64,000 nucleotides of DNA from assembly GCA_049115735.1 (NCBI GenBank), contig JAGDZP010000021.1, positions 186,001 to 250,000 of the forward strand, given 5' to 3'. Shown here in pieces: positions 52,191 to 61,652 of the stretch. Every line of letters begins with the position of its first letter. Position 1 is the stretch's first letter. This stretch comes from CAXBNB01 sp049115735. GTDB taxonomy: Bacteria > Bacteroidota > Bacteroidia > Cytophagales > Cyclobacteriaceae. A program made the position numbers and the translations under genes. Under the pieces are notes generated by a model. That model had not been told where the DNA came from. It searched no databases and saw only the letters and a list, made by a program, of their open reading frames with translations.

Positions 52191-53873
52191 CTAATCCCAC
52201 TTAATCGAGCGAACAGGCAGCACATCAATAGCAATATCTTCAACAGTTTCAAAAGCCTTTGTCAACTGAGGGGTTTCGTTTGTCCACTTGGCAAAAAACG
52301 CTTCGACCTTTTCATTATCTCCATCACCTTCAAGGATCATTAGATCGGCAGAGAGATTCTTGATACCCTCTTCGAAATTATCAAAGTCTATCGACCATTT
52401 GTTGGTAGATTCATCATAAAGGATTCCTCCATTAACTACCAGATAGTTCAACGATATGGCCGCTGCTTTTCCATGAGCTTCATCTAGTCCGAAACGAATT
52501 GAACGGAATAGGCTACCTAAAAAAGAAACGTAATAGTTTCTAGCGCCTGCTGGATCTACTACACCTTCTCTCATGAGGTAAGCCAGAGAATACAGTCCTA
52601 CAACATCGGCTTTGGCTTCTTCCAATGGACTATAGTTGGGGCCAATAGCAGCATTGGCAGCCATTCCTTTTTTAGGTCCTACTTTCACCGTTCTCGGTCC
52701 GATGGCATGGCATATTTCATGCATAAGTACGAACATAAAGAATCCATCATCCGAAAGATATTCCAGTTGTGATTCATCTATCAATCTATTACTCACCGGT
52801 TTGATGATTGCATTGAAGCGGGCTTCAAACATGTTTTTCCAGAAAGTTTTCTTTGTACCTTTTTTTGCATGAACTTCAGGGTCATTTGGTAAGTTGGTTG
52901 CAACAGCCTGGTAGCCGATGGAGCCCTCTCCGGTACGGATGATGTCTCTAACGACAATAAAGTTGGCGGTCAAGCCTTCCACTACAGATTTGTATTCGTC
53001 AGGAATAGGAAGGTTTTCTTCCATTCGCTGTAGATAGCTTTTGTATATCTCCAGATCGGCTGAAGCCTGTTGATCAACAATCTCGATATAGGCTTCATAT
53101 TTTGCTTTTATGCCTTTTATTCTATCAGAATATGTTTCGAATGGGCCGAATACAATATCAAACTTGGTGTCTTTTGTATCTATCCATGCCACATCTGCAT
53201 CAAAGTAATTATCTGTTTTAAGTCCTTCAGCTTTCAATCTTAAAAATTTTGAAAACGACTCATTGTCTGACAGGTCCGCTACCTCGTTGAGCAACTGAGA
53301 GATTTTTTCTACATATTCTTTATACTCTACTCCATACCGAACGGCTTTGTACCCACCTTTGCCATCTTCCTTGATCACGGTATATGGATACATAAACTCA
53401 TCCTGTTCTTCCTGACTCAACCCGGATAAGTATGTGTCGAAATGTTCTGAGGTCATGCCACGCGGATACATTTCATCTCCACCATAATATTCCATATTGC
53501 CGTAGAAAGTTTCATACTCCTGCAAGTGTTCATAAGGTCCTCCATTTCGTCTAATCAGCGTGAGGAGGTCATTGGCATAGGGGTCTGATTTTACTTTTTC
53601 TAGGCTGTCCCGAAGTTGCATGCCATACTTAGAAGTTTGTAGCCAATAGATGGTATCTACATACATGGCTGCTTTTACCAATTTCTTAAGTATTGTCTTA
53701 TCTGTTTCGCTATAGCCTGAAGCATCAAAGGACATTTCGTAGGGCTCATATTGGGACAAGTACTTCTGAAGTTCTTCGCGCTTTTCGTTGACTTCTGTTT
53801 GAGGCTCTTCCTTTTTTTTCTGGTCGCATGAAAATAGGACCAAAAGAAGGGATGCAATAATTAGATTTTTCAT
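52191..53873 (-). CDS. M49-like (dipeptidyl-peptidase 3 family) zinc peptidase lipoprotein
   Basis: Signal ends LVLFSC (cysteine 16). The 560 residues resemble the dipeptidyl-peptidase 3-like family. The zinc motif is H385-E-I-C-H389 in LMHEICHAIGPR, followed by the third ligand in LEEAKADVVGLY (glutamate about 419). Classical DPP III has the six-residue HEXXGH motif, whereas this branch has a normal five-residue HEXXH. The protein should be a periplasmic or surface di/oligopeptidase. The isochorismatase-type gene precedes it by six bases, so they share a transcript. Confidence 0.87.
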   Translation of the reverse strand: MKNLIIASLLLVLFSCDQKKKEEPQTEVNEKREELQKYLSQYEPYEMSFDASGYSETDKTILKKLVKAAMYVDTIYWLQTSKYGMQLRDSLEKVKSDPYANDLLTLIRRNGGPYEHLQEYETFYGNMEYYGGDEMYPRGMTSEHFDTYLSGLSQEEQDEFMYPYTVIKEDGKGGYKAVRYGVEYKEYVEKISQLLNEVADLSDNESFSKFLRLKAEGLKTDNYFDADVAWIDTKDTKFDIVFGPFETYSDRIKGIKAKYEAYIEIVDQQASADLEIYKSYLQRMEENLPIPDEYKSVVEGLTANFIVVRDIIRTGEGSIGYQAVATNLPNDPEVHAKKGTKKTFWKNMFEARFNAIIKPVSNRLIDESQLEYLSDDGFFMFVLMHEICHAIGPRTVKVGPKKGMAANAAIGPNYSPLEEAKADVVGLYSLAYLMREGVVDPAGARNYYVSFLGSLFRSIRFGLDEAHGKAAAISLNYLVVNGGILYDESTNKWSIDFDNFEEGIKNLSADLMILEGDGDNEKVEAFFAKWTNETPQLTKAFETVEDIAIDVLPVRSIKWD

Positions 53874-53879
53874 TTATGG

Positions 53880-54452
53880 TTAATTTACAGTTATGTTGTT
53901 TGCTATTTGAATTTCATTCTGCGCCAATACTTTCACCGTGCCTTGTGTTGGGATCATATTTTGCCAAACCCAATTGTAATGGTCAATGACTTGTTTTGCT
54001 AGTAGCCCTTCTCGATCGGCAGTAGTGTGGGCATCTTTTACCACGGTAATGTCAAAATTTCTGGTAATGGCAGATTGAATGGTGGACTCTACACAAAAGT
54101 CAGTGGCACATCCGGTAATAATTAATTCGCTAATATCATTGATGTCTAGGATCTCGTGTAGTTGTGATTGATGAAAGGCGTCATTAGCGGTTTTACCAAC
54201 GAATAGATCTGTCGGGTCTATTTTCAATCCGTTTAAAGGCTGCCATTCTTTGGTCTGTGGTATAAATTCCCCCCATTTACTTCCATCATGTAAAATGAAA
54301 ATCACAAGGTTTCCAATTTTACGGCACTGATCGGCAAGGGTGTTTATTCTGTCGACTACTCCGTCTGTATCATAACGTGGGGTCGCTTCTGTGAAAGAAC
54401 CCTCTTGCATATCAATGATCAGTAGTGCTTTTTTCTTATCCATGGCTGGCAT
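53880..54452 (-). CDS. isochorismatase-like cysteine hydrolase
   Basis: The 190 residues match the isochorismatase/nicotinamidase fold: catalytic aspartate in LLIIDMQEGSF, the catalytic lysine in VGKTANDAFHQS, and the cysteine with its cis-peptide region in LIITGCATDFCVEST. Such enzymes hydrolyse amides such as nicotinamide or N-carbamoyl compounds. The exact substrate cannot be read. The methionine at residue 4 (base 54443) is an equally good start. It heads the short operon with the M49-like peptidase gene. Confidence 0.92.
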   Translation of the reverse strand: MPAMDKKKALLIIDMQEGSFTEATPRYDTDGVVDRINTLADQCRKIGNLVIFILHDGSKWGEFIPQTKEWQPLNGLKIDPTDLFVGKTANDAFHQSQLHEILDINDISELIITGCATDFCVESTIQSAITRNFDITVVKDAHTTADREGLLAKQVIDHYNWVWQNMIPTQGTVKVLAQNEIQIANNITVN

Positions 54453-54569
54453 CTACTTTCAAAATAACGACTTTCTTGTTACAAATAAAATATCAAGCGA
54501 ATTGATGCATGACAAATCGCAGTATGCAACTTTTTTATTTCTTGTGTTGGCTAAGTAAATTGACGAAAA

Positions 54570-55925
54570 ATGAGCGATATCAAGAAGGATCAAATAGGGC
54601 AATGGCTCAAAAAGCTGGAGCGGGAAAGCTGGCAGTTGGAGCTGCTGGTGTCAGCCTTTACAATTTTCCTGCTCATTCAGGCGATAGATTCCTTCTCTGG
54701 ATTTTACGAAGACCTTCCATTCGCCTATAATCTGGACGGCAATATTTTGAGTTTTATTTACCTGTTTTTGGGCTTGTTAGGCATGTCCATCAAAGCATTA
54801 TCAATTTTCTTGATTGTACATCTAATGCTTCGTGGGTTTTGGATCGGAACGATTGGATTAAGATCTGTCCAATCTGAAATCAATTTCAAAAGTCTCAATT
54901 ATAACGAATTCTTTAGCAAAAGGCTGAAAAAGAGAATTATCAGCCTTGATGAAATGGTAATTAAGCTTGACGAAATGTGCAGCGTAATATTTTCGTTTTC
55001 ATTCCTAATAATTTCGGTATTGATTGCTTTCGGTCTATATTTTTTATTACTGGGTGGTGTTTCAGTTGGATTGAGTTTTCTAGAGAGTCTGACCGATGGT
55101 TGGCTAAATAAAATATTTACTAATCTTACTATTGTTGCAGTTCTGGTAATTCTTTTGACTGGAATTATTTACATGATTGATTACTTCAGTCTTGGATTCT
55201 TTAAAAAGTATAAAACACTTGGGAAAATTTATTATCCAATCTACAGATTTTATGGATTCGTAACGGTCTCAATTATTAGCCGAAGCATCTATTATTATCT
55301 TATAAGTAAGTTTTCGAAAAAGAGAATTCGTCTTGTTTATTTGATTTTTGGAGGATTGGTCTTCTTTACCAGCATCACTGAGTACGACCAATTTCAATAC
55401 TTTTCTAACGTTGAAGATGAAATGGTTTTACGGGTAAATTATTATGATGATTTGAGACCTGCAGATACAAATATCGTAAGAGTCAGTATACCAAATAATG
55501 TTGTTGGTGGGTCTTTCTTGAGACTTTTTATAAGGTATGACCCCAGGGATAATGAATTAATAAGGAATCAGTGTCCTGATTTTGAACCACTAAAAAGTGA
55601 AGGTCTCAACTTAACCCTTCAAATGAAAATGGGGGAGAAAGGATTGTTAATAGGTAAACAAAATTTTGAAGGTGAGGATGCAAGGAAACTTCTTGAGTGC
55701 CACAGTTCTATATATCGGGTAAGTGTAAATGATTCTCTGTATACAGGAAACCAATTCTTTTATTTCACTCACCCCGACAAGAGACAAAAAGGTTTGGTGA
55801 CCATGTTAAGTACCAAGGGGTTTAAACAGGGCCAAAATATCCTTCAAATCAAAAAAAGGGGATTAGATGATGATGGTAAAGAAGTGCTGAGAAAATATGC
55901 CTATGTCCCTTTTTGGTTAGAATAA
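54570..55925 (+). CDS. hypothetical multi-pass membrane protein
   Basis: The family is not recognised. The 451 residues begin with a charged, Trp-containing helix (IGQWLKKLERESWQLELLV) and then show about six membrane helices (about 28-45, 60-90, 135-162, 180-205, 220-245 and 258-275). The last 170 residues are soluble and beta-rich (VLRVNYYDDLRPADTNIVRVS). A similar tail occurs in no family I can name. The gene is AT-rich. It is convergent with the desaturase gene (7 bases between the stops). Confidence 0.75.
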   Translation: MSDIKKDQIGQWLKKLERESWQLELLVSAFTIFLLIQAIDSFSGFYEDLPFAYNLDGNILSFIYLFLGLLGMSIKALSIFLIVHLMLRGFWIGTIGLRSVQSEINFKSLNYNEFFSKRLKKRIISLDEMVIKLDEMCSVIFSFSFLIISVLIAFGLYFLLLGGVSVGLSFLESLTDGWLNKIFTNLTIVAVLVILLTGIIYMIDYFSLGFFKKYKTLGKIYYPIYRFYGFVTVSIISRSIYYYLISKFSKKRIRLVYLIFGGLVFFTSITEYDQFQYFSNVEDEMVLRVNYYDDLRPADTNIVRVSIPNNVVGGSFLRLFIRYDPRDNELIRNQCPDFEPLKSEGLNLTLQMKMGEKGLLIGKQNFEGEDARKLLECHSSIYRVSVNDSLYTGNQFFYFTHPDKRQKGLVTMLSTKGFKQGQNILQIKKRGLDDDGKEVLRKYAYVPFWLE

Positions 55926-55932
55926 TTATTTC

Positions 55933-57057
55933 TTAAACCGCCTTAGCCAGGTTATAATTACTCTCCGGTTTACCGAGCCATTTTAGCATTTTATTGTGCT
56001 CGCGGATGGCTTCCCAGAAACCTTTTTTGCTATAATAAGGGATGTTAAATTCTTTGGTGGTTTGTTTTACCAACTTGGCAATTGCCGGATAATGTACATG
56101 GCATATTTGAGGGTACAGATGATGCTCTACCTGGAAGTTTAACGCACCACCATACCAGGTTACAAATCTATTCTCATTAGCAAAATTCACTGATGTGTAC
56201 AATTGATGGACAAACCTTGAATATTGCATTTTCCCCTTATCATCGGGTGTAGGATAAATCACTTCTTCCATCAAATGAGATGGTTGGAATATTACCGCAA
56301 GTGCCAGTCCGCTACATACATGTAATAATAGAAACCCTAGGAATATTTCTAATCCAGAGTAGGAGGTAAACATTAGTGGGATACCAATAATGTAGGCATA
56401 ATAGAATAATTTGGATCCAAGTAAAATAATGACCTCTTTGGCGATGCTGCTGGTATTTTTTTGCAACCAGCCTTCTTTATAAAAGTTAATTATTTTGATA
56501 AAATCTTTAAAAGTAACCCAGAAAAAAGTTCCTAAACCATAAAGCACCCAGGCGTATATATGTTGGAATTTATGCACTGCCCAAATACTGGAATAAGGAG
56601 ACAACCGTAAAATTAATTTCGGGGCAATGTCTTCATCATGGTCATGAATATTGGCATAGCTATGATGCTTTACATTATGCTGGATTTTCCAATTGATAGC
56701 ATTCCCTCCGACAAAATTCAAAGTATAACCCCAAAACTTATTGACCGATTGATTGCTTGAGTAAGCACCATGGATAGCATCATGCATTATAGATAATCCA
56801 ATTCCAGCCATTCCGAAACCCATCAGGGCACAAAGAATCATGGAAATGAAAATGTCTGGCTCAAAAAATATCAGTGAAAGGTAAGGAAGAATAAACAGAG
56901 ATAGCATCGCGACAGTCTTCATGTACATTTCCATATTGCCATACCTGGAAATGTCATTGGATTTGAAGTAGTCGTTGACTCGTTTGTTTAAAGTAGCAGT
57001 AAATTTTTTTGAGTTTTCATCTTCGTTGTTGAAGAATATCTTTCCCGGCTCGCTCAT
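55933..57057 (-). CDS. acyl-CoA/acyl-lipid fatty acid desaturase
   Basis: The 374-residue membrane-bound di-iron desaturase shows all three histidine boxes: HDAIHGAY (about residue 92), HNVKHHSYANIHDHDED (about 128) and QVEHHLYPQICH (about 312). Three or four membrane helices separate them (LFILPYLSLIFF, LMGFGMAGIGLSIM, ILLGSKLFYYAYIIGI, IFLGFLLLHVCSGLAL). The QxEHH third box marks the front-end or linoleoyl-CoA desaturase-like group, but there is no fused cytochrome b5. It probably adjusts membrane fluidity. Confidence 0.93.
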   Translation of the reverse strand: MSEPGKIFFNNEDENSKKFTATLNKRVNDYFKSNDISRYGNMEMYMKTVAMLSLFILPYLSLIFFEPDIFISMILCALMGFGMAGIGLSIMHDAIHGAYSSNQSVNKFWGYTLNFVGGNAINWKIQHNVKHHSYANIHDHDEDIAPKLILRLSPYSSIWAVHKFQHIYAWVLYGLGTFFWVTFKDFIKIINFYKEGWLQKNTSSIAKEVIILLGSKLFYYAYIIGIPLMFTSYSGLEIFLGFLLLHVCSGLALAVIFQPSHLMEEVIYPTPDDKGKMQYSRFVHQLYTSVNFANENRFVTWYGGALNFQVEHHLYPQICHVHYPAIAKLVKQTTKEFNIPYYSKKGFWEAIREHNKMLKWLGKPESNYNLAKAV

Positions 57058-57133
57058 TTTCTAAATTTTGCTCAAAGCTAAGTATTAATACGTTGTTAAG
57101 TGGTAATAGCTTATTCTTAATTGCCTAAAGTTG

Positions 57134-57141
57134 TATGTTTG
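57134..57141 (+). promoter_or_regulatory. -7 box for the symporter gene
   Basis: TATGTTTG is a perfect TAnnTTTG element, ending 24 bases before the ATG at 57166. Its place inside the longest open frame argues against the TTG start at 57121. Confidence 0.45.
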
Positions 57142-57165
57142 TCCCTTAGCATAAAAGAAGAATTT

Positions 57166-58608
57166 ATGAGTCCATTGTTGGTGTTTTCAGTAATAGCAGG
57201 ATATTTCCTCGTCTTGATGGCTATTGCCCGTTTCACCAACAAGGATAACACGGCAGAATCATTCTTCACAGCCAATAGACAATCTCCATGGTATTTGGTG
57301 GCTTTTGGGATGATAGGTGCATCTCTATCCGGTGTTACTTTTATTTCTGTCCCTGGTGAGGTAGGCAATAGCAACTGGTCTTACTTTCAAATGGTGTTAG
57401 GCTATTTGGCTGGTTATGCCGTGATCGCCCTGGTATTATTGCCCTTGTATTATCGACTCAACCTCGTTTCCATTTACCAATATCTGGAGTCGAGGTTTGG
57501 ATACTTTGCATACAAAACAGGAGCGTTTTTCTTTTTGATCTCCCGGGTGATTGGAGCTTCGTTTCGTCTGTTTCTTGTTGCTGGGGTATTGCAAATAGCT
57601 TTTTTCGATTCCTTTAATATTCCATTTTGGGTTTCGGTGTTGATCACTATTGCCTTGATCTGGCTATACACTTTTCAGGGGGGAATAAAGACGATTGTTT
57701 GGACGGATACCCTGCAAACCCTATTTATGCTACTAGCGGTGGTAATTAGTATTTATCTTATTGCCTGTGACCTTGACCTTGGTTTTTCAGCTTTGGTTTC
57801 GACGATTTCAGAAAGTCAATTTTCTACTACTTTCATTTGGGACTGGCGAGCCCCAGGTAATTTTTACAAACAGTTCCTGGCAGGTGCATTCATTGCGATT
57901 GTCATGACAGGACTGGATCAGGATATGATGCAAAAGAACCTCACTTGTAGAACCTTGAAGGATGCTCAGAAAAATGTTTTCTGGTTTAGCATATCTCTGG
58001 TATTTGTGAACCTTCTCTTCTTGTCATTAGGTGTTTTACTTTATCATTATTCAACATCTTTGGGTCTAGCCCTGCCTGAAAGGACCGACAATCTATACCC
58101 CTTATTAGCCATTAATCATTTTCATTTAGCAGGAGGAGTTGTCTTTTTGCTAGGGATAATTGCCGCAGCATATTCGAGTGCTGATTCTGCATTGACTGCA
58201 TTAACAACCTCGTTTTATGTTGATTTTTTGAATAAAGATCCAAAAGCTGGAGATCCAAAAGCCAGGATTAAAATACATTTGGGATTTTCACTGCTCATCT
58301 TTTTTGTCATTTTGGTTTTCCGAGCCATCAACGACGACAGTGTCATCGTAGTTGTTTTCAAGGTTGCGGGTTATACCTATGGCCCGTTACTCGGTCTCTA
58401 TAGCTTTGGCCTGTTTACCAAAAGAAAAATAAAAGACAATTTTGCACCATTGGTATGCATTTTGTCTCCAGTGCTCACGTACGTTTTAAATCAGAATTCG
58501 GAAAGCTGGCTAGCTGGTTATAAGTTTGGTTTTGAGTTGCTGCTGGTGAATGGTTTGTTGACTTTTGTAGGCTTGTTGATTATTTCAAAAGCAACACCTA
58601 CAGATTAG
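57166..58608 (+). CDS. sodium:solute symporter (SSS family)
   Basis: About 480 residues from the ATG at 57166, following AAAGAAGAATTT, a weak purine-rich site. Around thirteen membrane helices and the family signatures are visible: TAESFFTANRQSPWYLVAFGMIGASLSGVTFISVPGEV at the N-terminus, the sodium-site region GLDQDMMQKNLTCRTLKDAQ, and SSADSALTALTTSFYVD. These belong to the SSS family, whose members carry sugars, amino acids, sialic acid or short acids with Na+. Substrate is not predictable from sequence. It is divergent from the desaturase gene. Confidence 0.93.
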   Translation: MSPLLVFSVIAGYFLVLMAIARFTNKDNTAESFFTANRQSPWYLVAFGMIGASLSGVTFISVPGEVGNSNWSYFQMVLGYLAGYAVIALVLLPLYYRLNLVSIYQYLESRFGYFAYKTGAFFFLISRVIGASFRLFLVAGVLQIAFFDSFNIPFWVSVLITIALIWLYTFQGGIKTIVWTDTLQTLFMLLAVVISIYLIACDLDLGFSALVSTISESQFSTTFIWDWRAPGNFYKQFLAGAFIAIVMTGLDQDMMQKNLTCRTLKDAQKNVFWFSISLVFVNLLFLSLGVLLYHYSTSLGLALPERTDNLYPLLAINHFHLAGGVVFLLGIIAAAYSSADSALTALTTSFYVDFLNKDPKAGDPKARIKIHLGFSLLIFFVILVFRAINDDSVIVVVFKVAGYTYGPLLGLYSFGLFTKRKIKDNFAPLVCILSPVLTYVLNQNSESWLAGYKFGFELLLVNGLLTFVGLLIISKATPTD

Positions 58609-58732
58609 CAGGCGATCGAGAGTAACATAAGTTTGACCCAATAAGTATCGATTGCTAAGTTTTCCTATTTTTGAACTTGATAAAAGGAATTAACTTTATC
58701 GAAAATATGTAATACCCTCTAGTTAAGATGCC

Positions 58733-60043
58733 ATGAGAAAAATAGTACTCACATTTCTGTTAGTTAGTTGTTTTGGAAGTATTGATGGTTTAGCACAAAG
58801 ACCGACAAATGTCATAGCCCTAGAAAATGGTTCCAAGCTCATTAAAATTCCCCCATCACAAGTGGACATCACTGAGAGAATGATATTGGCCAAATATTCA
58901 GCTGGAGCTCTGTTTGATCAGAATGCTCGCGTCTGGAGTTCTAAAAGAGCACAGTTTCCGCTGGAATTCGTGGTGGAGTTGGCAGAAGAGTATCACATTC
59001 AAAAGTTTGTTTTTAACAATAAGACGGAGTTTTATCCAGGCATTCAGACAAAAGATGTAAAAGTCGAGTTGTCCACGACAAGCGCATCGGAAGGTTTTAC
59101 TGAAGCGGGCAAGTACGAATTGGAGCCGGATGTTACGAATGAATTTACTATAAGCCCAACCAAGGCAAGGTGGATAAAGCTTGTTATTCTTAGTAATCAT
59201 GGAAGCGACGACAAGGTGCAGTTGGCGGAATTTGAGGCACTTGGAAGTCCGGCTCAGAGGATAAACAGAACTGTGACCATCGATGGTATGTGGCATACTA
59301 ACTGGCAGGATATCACTTTCGAACAGGAAGGAAATACTTTCGAGGGTAGCTATGTCTATACAAGTGGTAAGAGAAAATTTAAAGGAAAGGTTAAAAATGG
59401 TAAGATCAACAGAAATACAATTCAGTTTTACTGGGATGAAGGTAGTATAGAGGGTATGGCTAAGTTATTCCTGAACCAGGAAGGGAAACAACTCTCTGGT
59501 CTGTGGAGGAATGCCAACAACTCCAGAGACTATAACTTATGGACGATGACTCGGACCAAGGAAGAGAGCAAGCCAATAGAATATTCTGGCCCTCAGGAAG
59601 TGGTAGCGATCGAGGAGAAAGAAGATGAAAAAGAAGCCCCACCTGCTCCACCAGTGGTGCCAGCAGTTCCGGTTAAACCAGCTGTCGAAATAGGTGGTAC
59701 AGAGGTAAGTGTTGGAAAATCTATAGTCCTGAAAAATGTATTTTTTGAGTTAGGGAAATCTTCAGTAACGGCTGCTTCTCATGCAGAACTTGATAAGCTT
59801 GTTGACTATCTTTTGAACAATGAAGAAATGAATGTCAAAATCAATGGCCATACGGATCGAATTGGTGACAGAAAGAAGAACTTAATTCTTTCACAAGAGA
59901 GGGCCGATTCCATCATGGAATATTTGATAGGTAAGGGGATCAATAAGAAAAGAATAACCACAGAAGGTAAAGGAGATACTGAAACGATATGCTCACCCCC
60001 TTGTAGAGATAATAGACGGGTCGATTTTGTTCTTTCTGAATAG
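58733..60043 (+). CDS. OmpA-domain protein with discoidin-like N-terminus
   Basis: After a signal peptide (ending GLAQ) the 436 residues contain an F5/8-type-C-like beta sandwich (about 40-175: LFDQNARVWSSKRAQFPLEFV, then ARWIKLVILSNHGSDDKVQLAEFEAL), a middle beta domain (about 180-275), a Pro/Glu-rich linker (about 285-320) and a C-terminal OmpA domain (about 330-436: NVFFELGKSSV, NGHTDRIGDRKKN, LSQERADSI). The OmpA part should bind peptidoglycan while the discoidin-like part binds a glycan or protein outside. A similar tethering logic is seen in the PD40-OmpA protein at 5.5 kb. Confidence 0.87.
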   Translation: MRKIVLTFLLVSCFGSIDGLAQRPTNVIALENGSKLIKIPPSQVDITERMILAKYSAGALFDQNARVWSSKRAQFPLEFVVELAEEYHIQKFVFNNKTEFYPGIQTKDVKVELSTTSASEGFTEAGKYELEPDVTNEFTISPTKARWIKLVILSNHGSDDKVQLAEFEALGSPAQRINRTVTIDGMWHTNWQDITFEQEGNTFEGSYVYTSGKRKFKGKVKNGKINRNTIQFYWDEGSIEGMAKLFLNQEGKQLSGLWRNANNSRDYNLWTMTRTKEESKPIEYSGPQEVVAIEEKEDEKEAPPAPPVVPAVPVKPAVEIGGTEVSVGKSIVLKNVFFELGKSSVTAASHAELDKLVDYLLNNEEMNVKINGHTDRIGDRKKNLILSQERADSIMEYLIGKGINKKRITTEGKGDTETICSPPCRDNRRVDFVLSE

Positions 60044-60048
60044 GGTGT

Positions 60049-60345
60049 CTATTCAGGCTTATTGAAAACGAATCCTCTTTCGTCATTGCCTTCGTAAAAA
60101 TCTACTTCCAGGCCAAGTAGATACATCACATGCCTTTTGTCGACCAGGATTGGAATGTTACTGTTGGAATAAGACAAGTCTTCATCGTTCAACTTGTCAA
60201 AACCGATCATATAGCCCATGGCACCACACCCACCGCCTTTGATGCCTATTCTCAGGCCATAGTCTTGGGGGATGCCTTTATTGAGCATGATGTTTTTTAC
60301 TTCACCAATGGCTTTTTCCGTGAGAGAAACCGGTTCTAAATTCAT
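60049..60345 (-). CDS. A-type iron-sulfur carrier (IscA/SufA/ErpA-like), short form
   Basis: The 98 residues match the HesB/IscA fold: VSLTEKAIGEVKNIML, LRIGIKGGGCGAMGYMIGFD with the first conserved cysteine (about residue 41), and a beta strand LLGLEVDFYEGNDERGFVFNKPE. Canonical carriers continue with a C-G-C motif ten residues or so after the FVFN strand. Here the frame ends at KPE and no CxC is encoded in any frame immediately downstream. The protein therefore retains one of the three usual cluster ligands. It may be a lineage-specific variant with a different Fe or Fe-S binding mode. Confidence 0.87.
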   Translation of the reverse strand: MNLEPVSLTEKAIGEVKNIMLNKGIPQDYGLRIGIKGGGCGAMGYMIGFDKLNDEDLSYSNSNIPILVDKRHVMYLLGLEVDFYEGNDERGFVFNKPE

Positions 60346-60370
60346 TTACTCTAATCCCTATTGTGAAAGC

Positions 60371-60404
60371 CAAAATTAACTAATTTTGACAGCCTTGTTC
60401 AAAA
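60371..60404 (-). promoter_or_regulatory. possible promoter of the A-type carrier gene
   Basis: The minus strand has TAATTTTG at 60371-60378 and TTTG at 60400-60403, separated by 21 bases, slightly more than the usual 19. An adjoining plus-strand TAATTTTG at 60381-60388 could serve the divergent gene at 60446. Confidence 0.35.
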
Positions 60405-60445
60405 ATATTGTCGAACGGGATTTAAATTTTAATCATAGAATATAA

Positions 60446-60967
60446 ATGGAGGCACTTGTAGAATTTGGAAAAATAATATTACCAGCCGGAGCGGTTTTAT
60501 ATGCTGTTTTTCTTACCGTTAGGATGTTCCTGACCAAAGATCTGGAAAAACGCTTGCTCGAACTGAAAACCAGCAGTGCGGACACGGTTCTACCTATTCG
60601 ACTGCAGGCTTATGAAAGGGTTTGTCTTTTCCTGGAAAGAATTTCTCCAAATAATCTGATCATGCGTGTGAATGACGATGAGTACAAGTCTGGTCAACTG
60701 CATCAAATGCTATTGCATGAAATAAGGGAAGAATACAATCATAACTTGTCTCAGCAAGTATATATGTCAGATGCATCCTGGAACCTGGTGAAAGGTGCAA
60801 TGGAAGAAATTGTCATGGTAATCAATGAGGCTGCAGGCGAAGTTGATCCTGAATCAAAAAGTCTAGAGTTAGCCAAAAGGATATTCGAAGTAACGATGGG
60901 TAGGGAAAAACAAGCGGTGGACTTTGCTTTAACGGCAGTGAAAGATGAAATAAGGGAAGTCTTTTAG
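60446..60967 (+). CDS. conserved hypothetical single-pass membrane protein
   Basis: The 173 residues have one N-terminal membrane helix (about 8-28, IILPAGAVLYAVFLTVRMF) and a helical cytoplasmic part (LKTSSADTVLPIRLQAYERV, CLFLERISPNNLIMRV, then HEIREEYNHNLSQQVYMSD). I recall this layout from conserved uncharacterised Bacteroidota proteins but cannot name a function. Its last four bases overlap the convergent gene that follows. Confidence 0.75.
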   Translation: MEALVEFGKIILPAGAVLYAVFLTVRMFLTKDLEKRLLELKTSSADTVLPIRLQAYERVCLFLERISPNNLIMRVNDDEYKSGQLHQMLLHEIREEYNHNLSQQVYMSDASWNLVKGAMEEIVMVINEAAGEVDPESKSLELAKRIFEVTMGREKQAVDFALTAVKDEIREVF

Positions 60968-61458
60968 AAAGTCACAATTTTTATCTTGTTCCTGCCATTT
61001 ACCTTGAAATAGCGTCTTTTCGTTTTGTGAATAAGTATTCCGGACGTAACGAGAATAGCACTTGTTTTTAAGACGCCTTTATCCACATCCCATCCATCAC
61101 CTCTTACTACAGTATGGTTGAACTGATCAACCAGGAGGTATCCTACTCCTGCATAAATACCCATCTGTGCTAATATATCCGGATCGAACCAATGCTTGTT
61201 GACAGAGCGGATGTCCACTTTTGAAATCTCTGAAATCGCTATCGATGAGGCATTGAAAAAAATGGAATCATTTCTAAGCCTAAGGATTTGTTTGGTGTTG
61301 AAATGTTTTTCGCCCTTCAGCCTAAATTTGAATTCATCCCCTTCATAATATTTGAAGCGTTTCTTCATTCCTGATTTGGATAGAAGCAAAAAGTCCTGGG
61401 CCTGCACATGATGTGCATAGAATATGAAGGTGATCAATAGGACTAATATTCTGGTCAC
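60964..61458 (-). CDS. secreted hypothetical protein
   Basis: The family is not recognised. A signal peptide (residues about 1-20, ending VQAQ) precedes about 144 residues. These hold a beta-rich first part (MKKRFKYYEGDEFKFRLKG, then IFFNASSIAISEISKVDIRS) and a C-terminal part with two hydrophobic segments (ILAQMGIYAGVGYLLVDQF and VLKTSAILVTSGILIHKT) before a basic end. It resembles small envelope proteins with a glycine-zipper-like hairpin, but this is only a resemblance. It overlaps the end of the convergent gene at 60446 by four bases. Confidence 0.65.
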   Translation of the reverse strand: MTRILVLLITFIFYAHHVQAQDFLLLSKSGMKKRFKYYEGDEFKFRLKGEKHFNTKQILRLRNDSIFFNASSIAISEISKVDIRSVNKHWFDPDILAQMGIYAGVGYLLVDQFNHTVVRGDGWDVDKGVLKTSAILVTSGILIHKTKRRYFKVNGRNKIKIVTF

Positions 61459-61624
61459 AATTAGAGAATGATGTTTTATATCAAAATGTTTCTTTGGAGA
61501 TTTAAAAACTCTGGTTTTCTCTTTAAGTACCCAATCAATCTATGGAAAATTTCTGTCATTGCAAGCCTTCAGCGCTTGATTTTAAATAAGGAAAAAGCAG
61601 GTTCTCTGAAATCATTTAATAGCT

Positions 61625-61632
61625 TAACTTTG
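61625..61632 (+). promoter_or_regulatory. -7 box for prfC
   Basis: TAACTTTG is a perfect TAnnTTTG element, 21 bases before the ATG. The -33 position (61602-61605) reads TTCT and is weak. Confidence 0.45.
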
Positions 61633-61652
61633 CCGCCAATTTAATTGAATTC

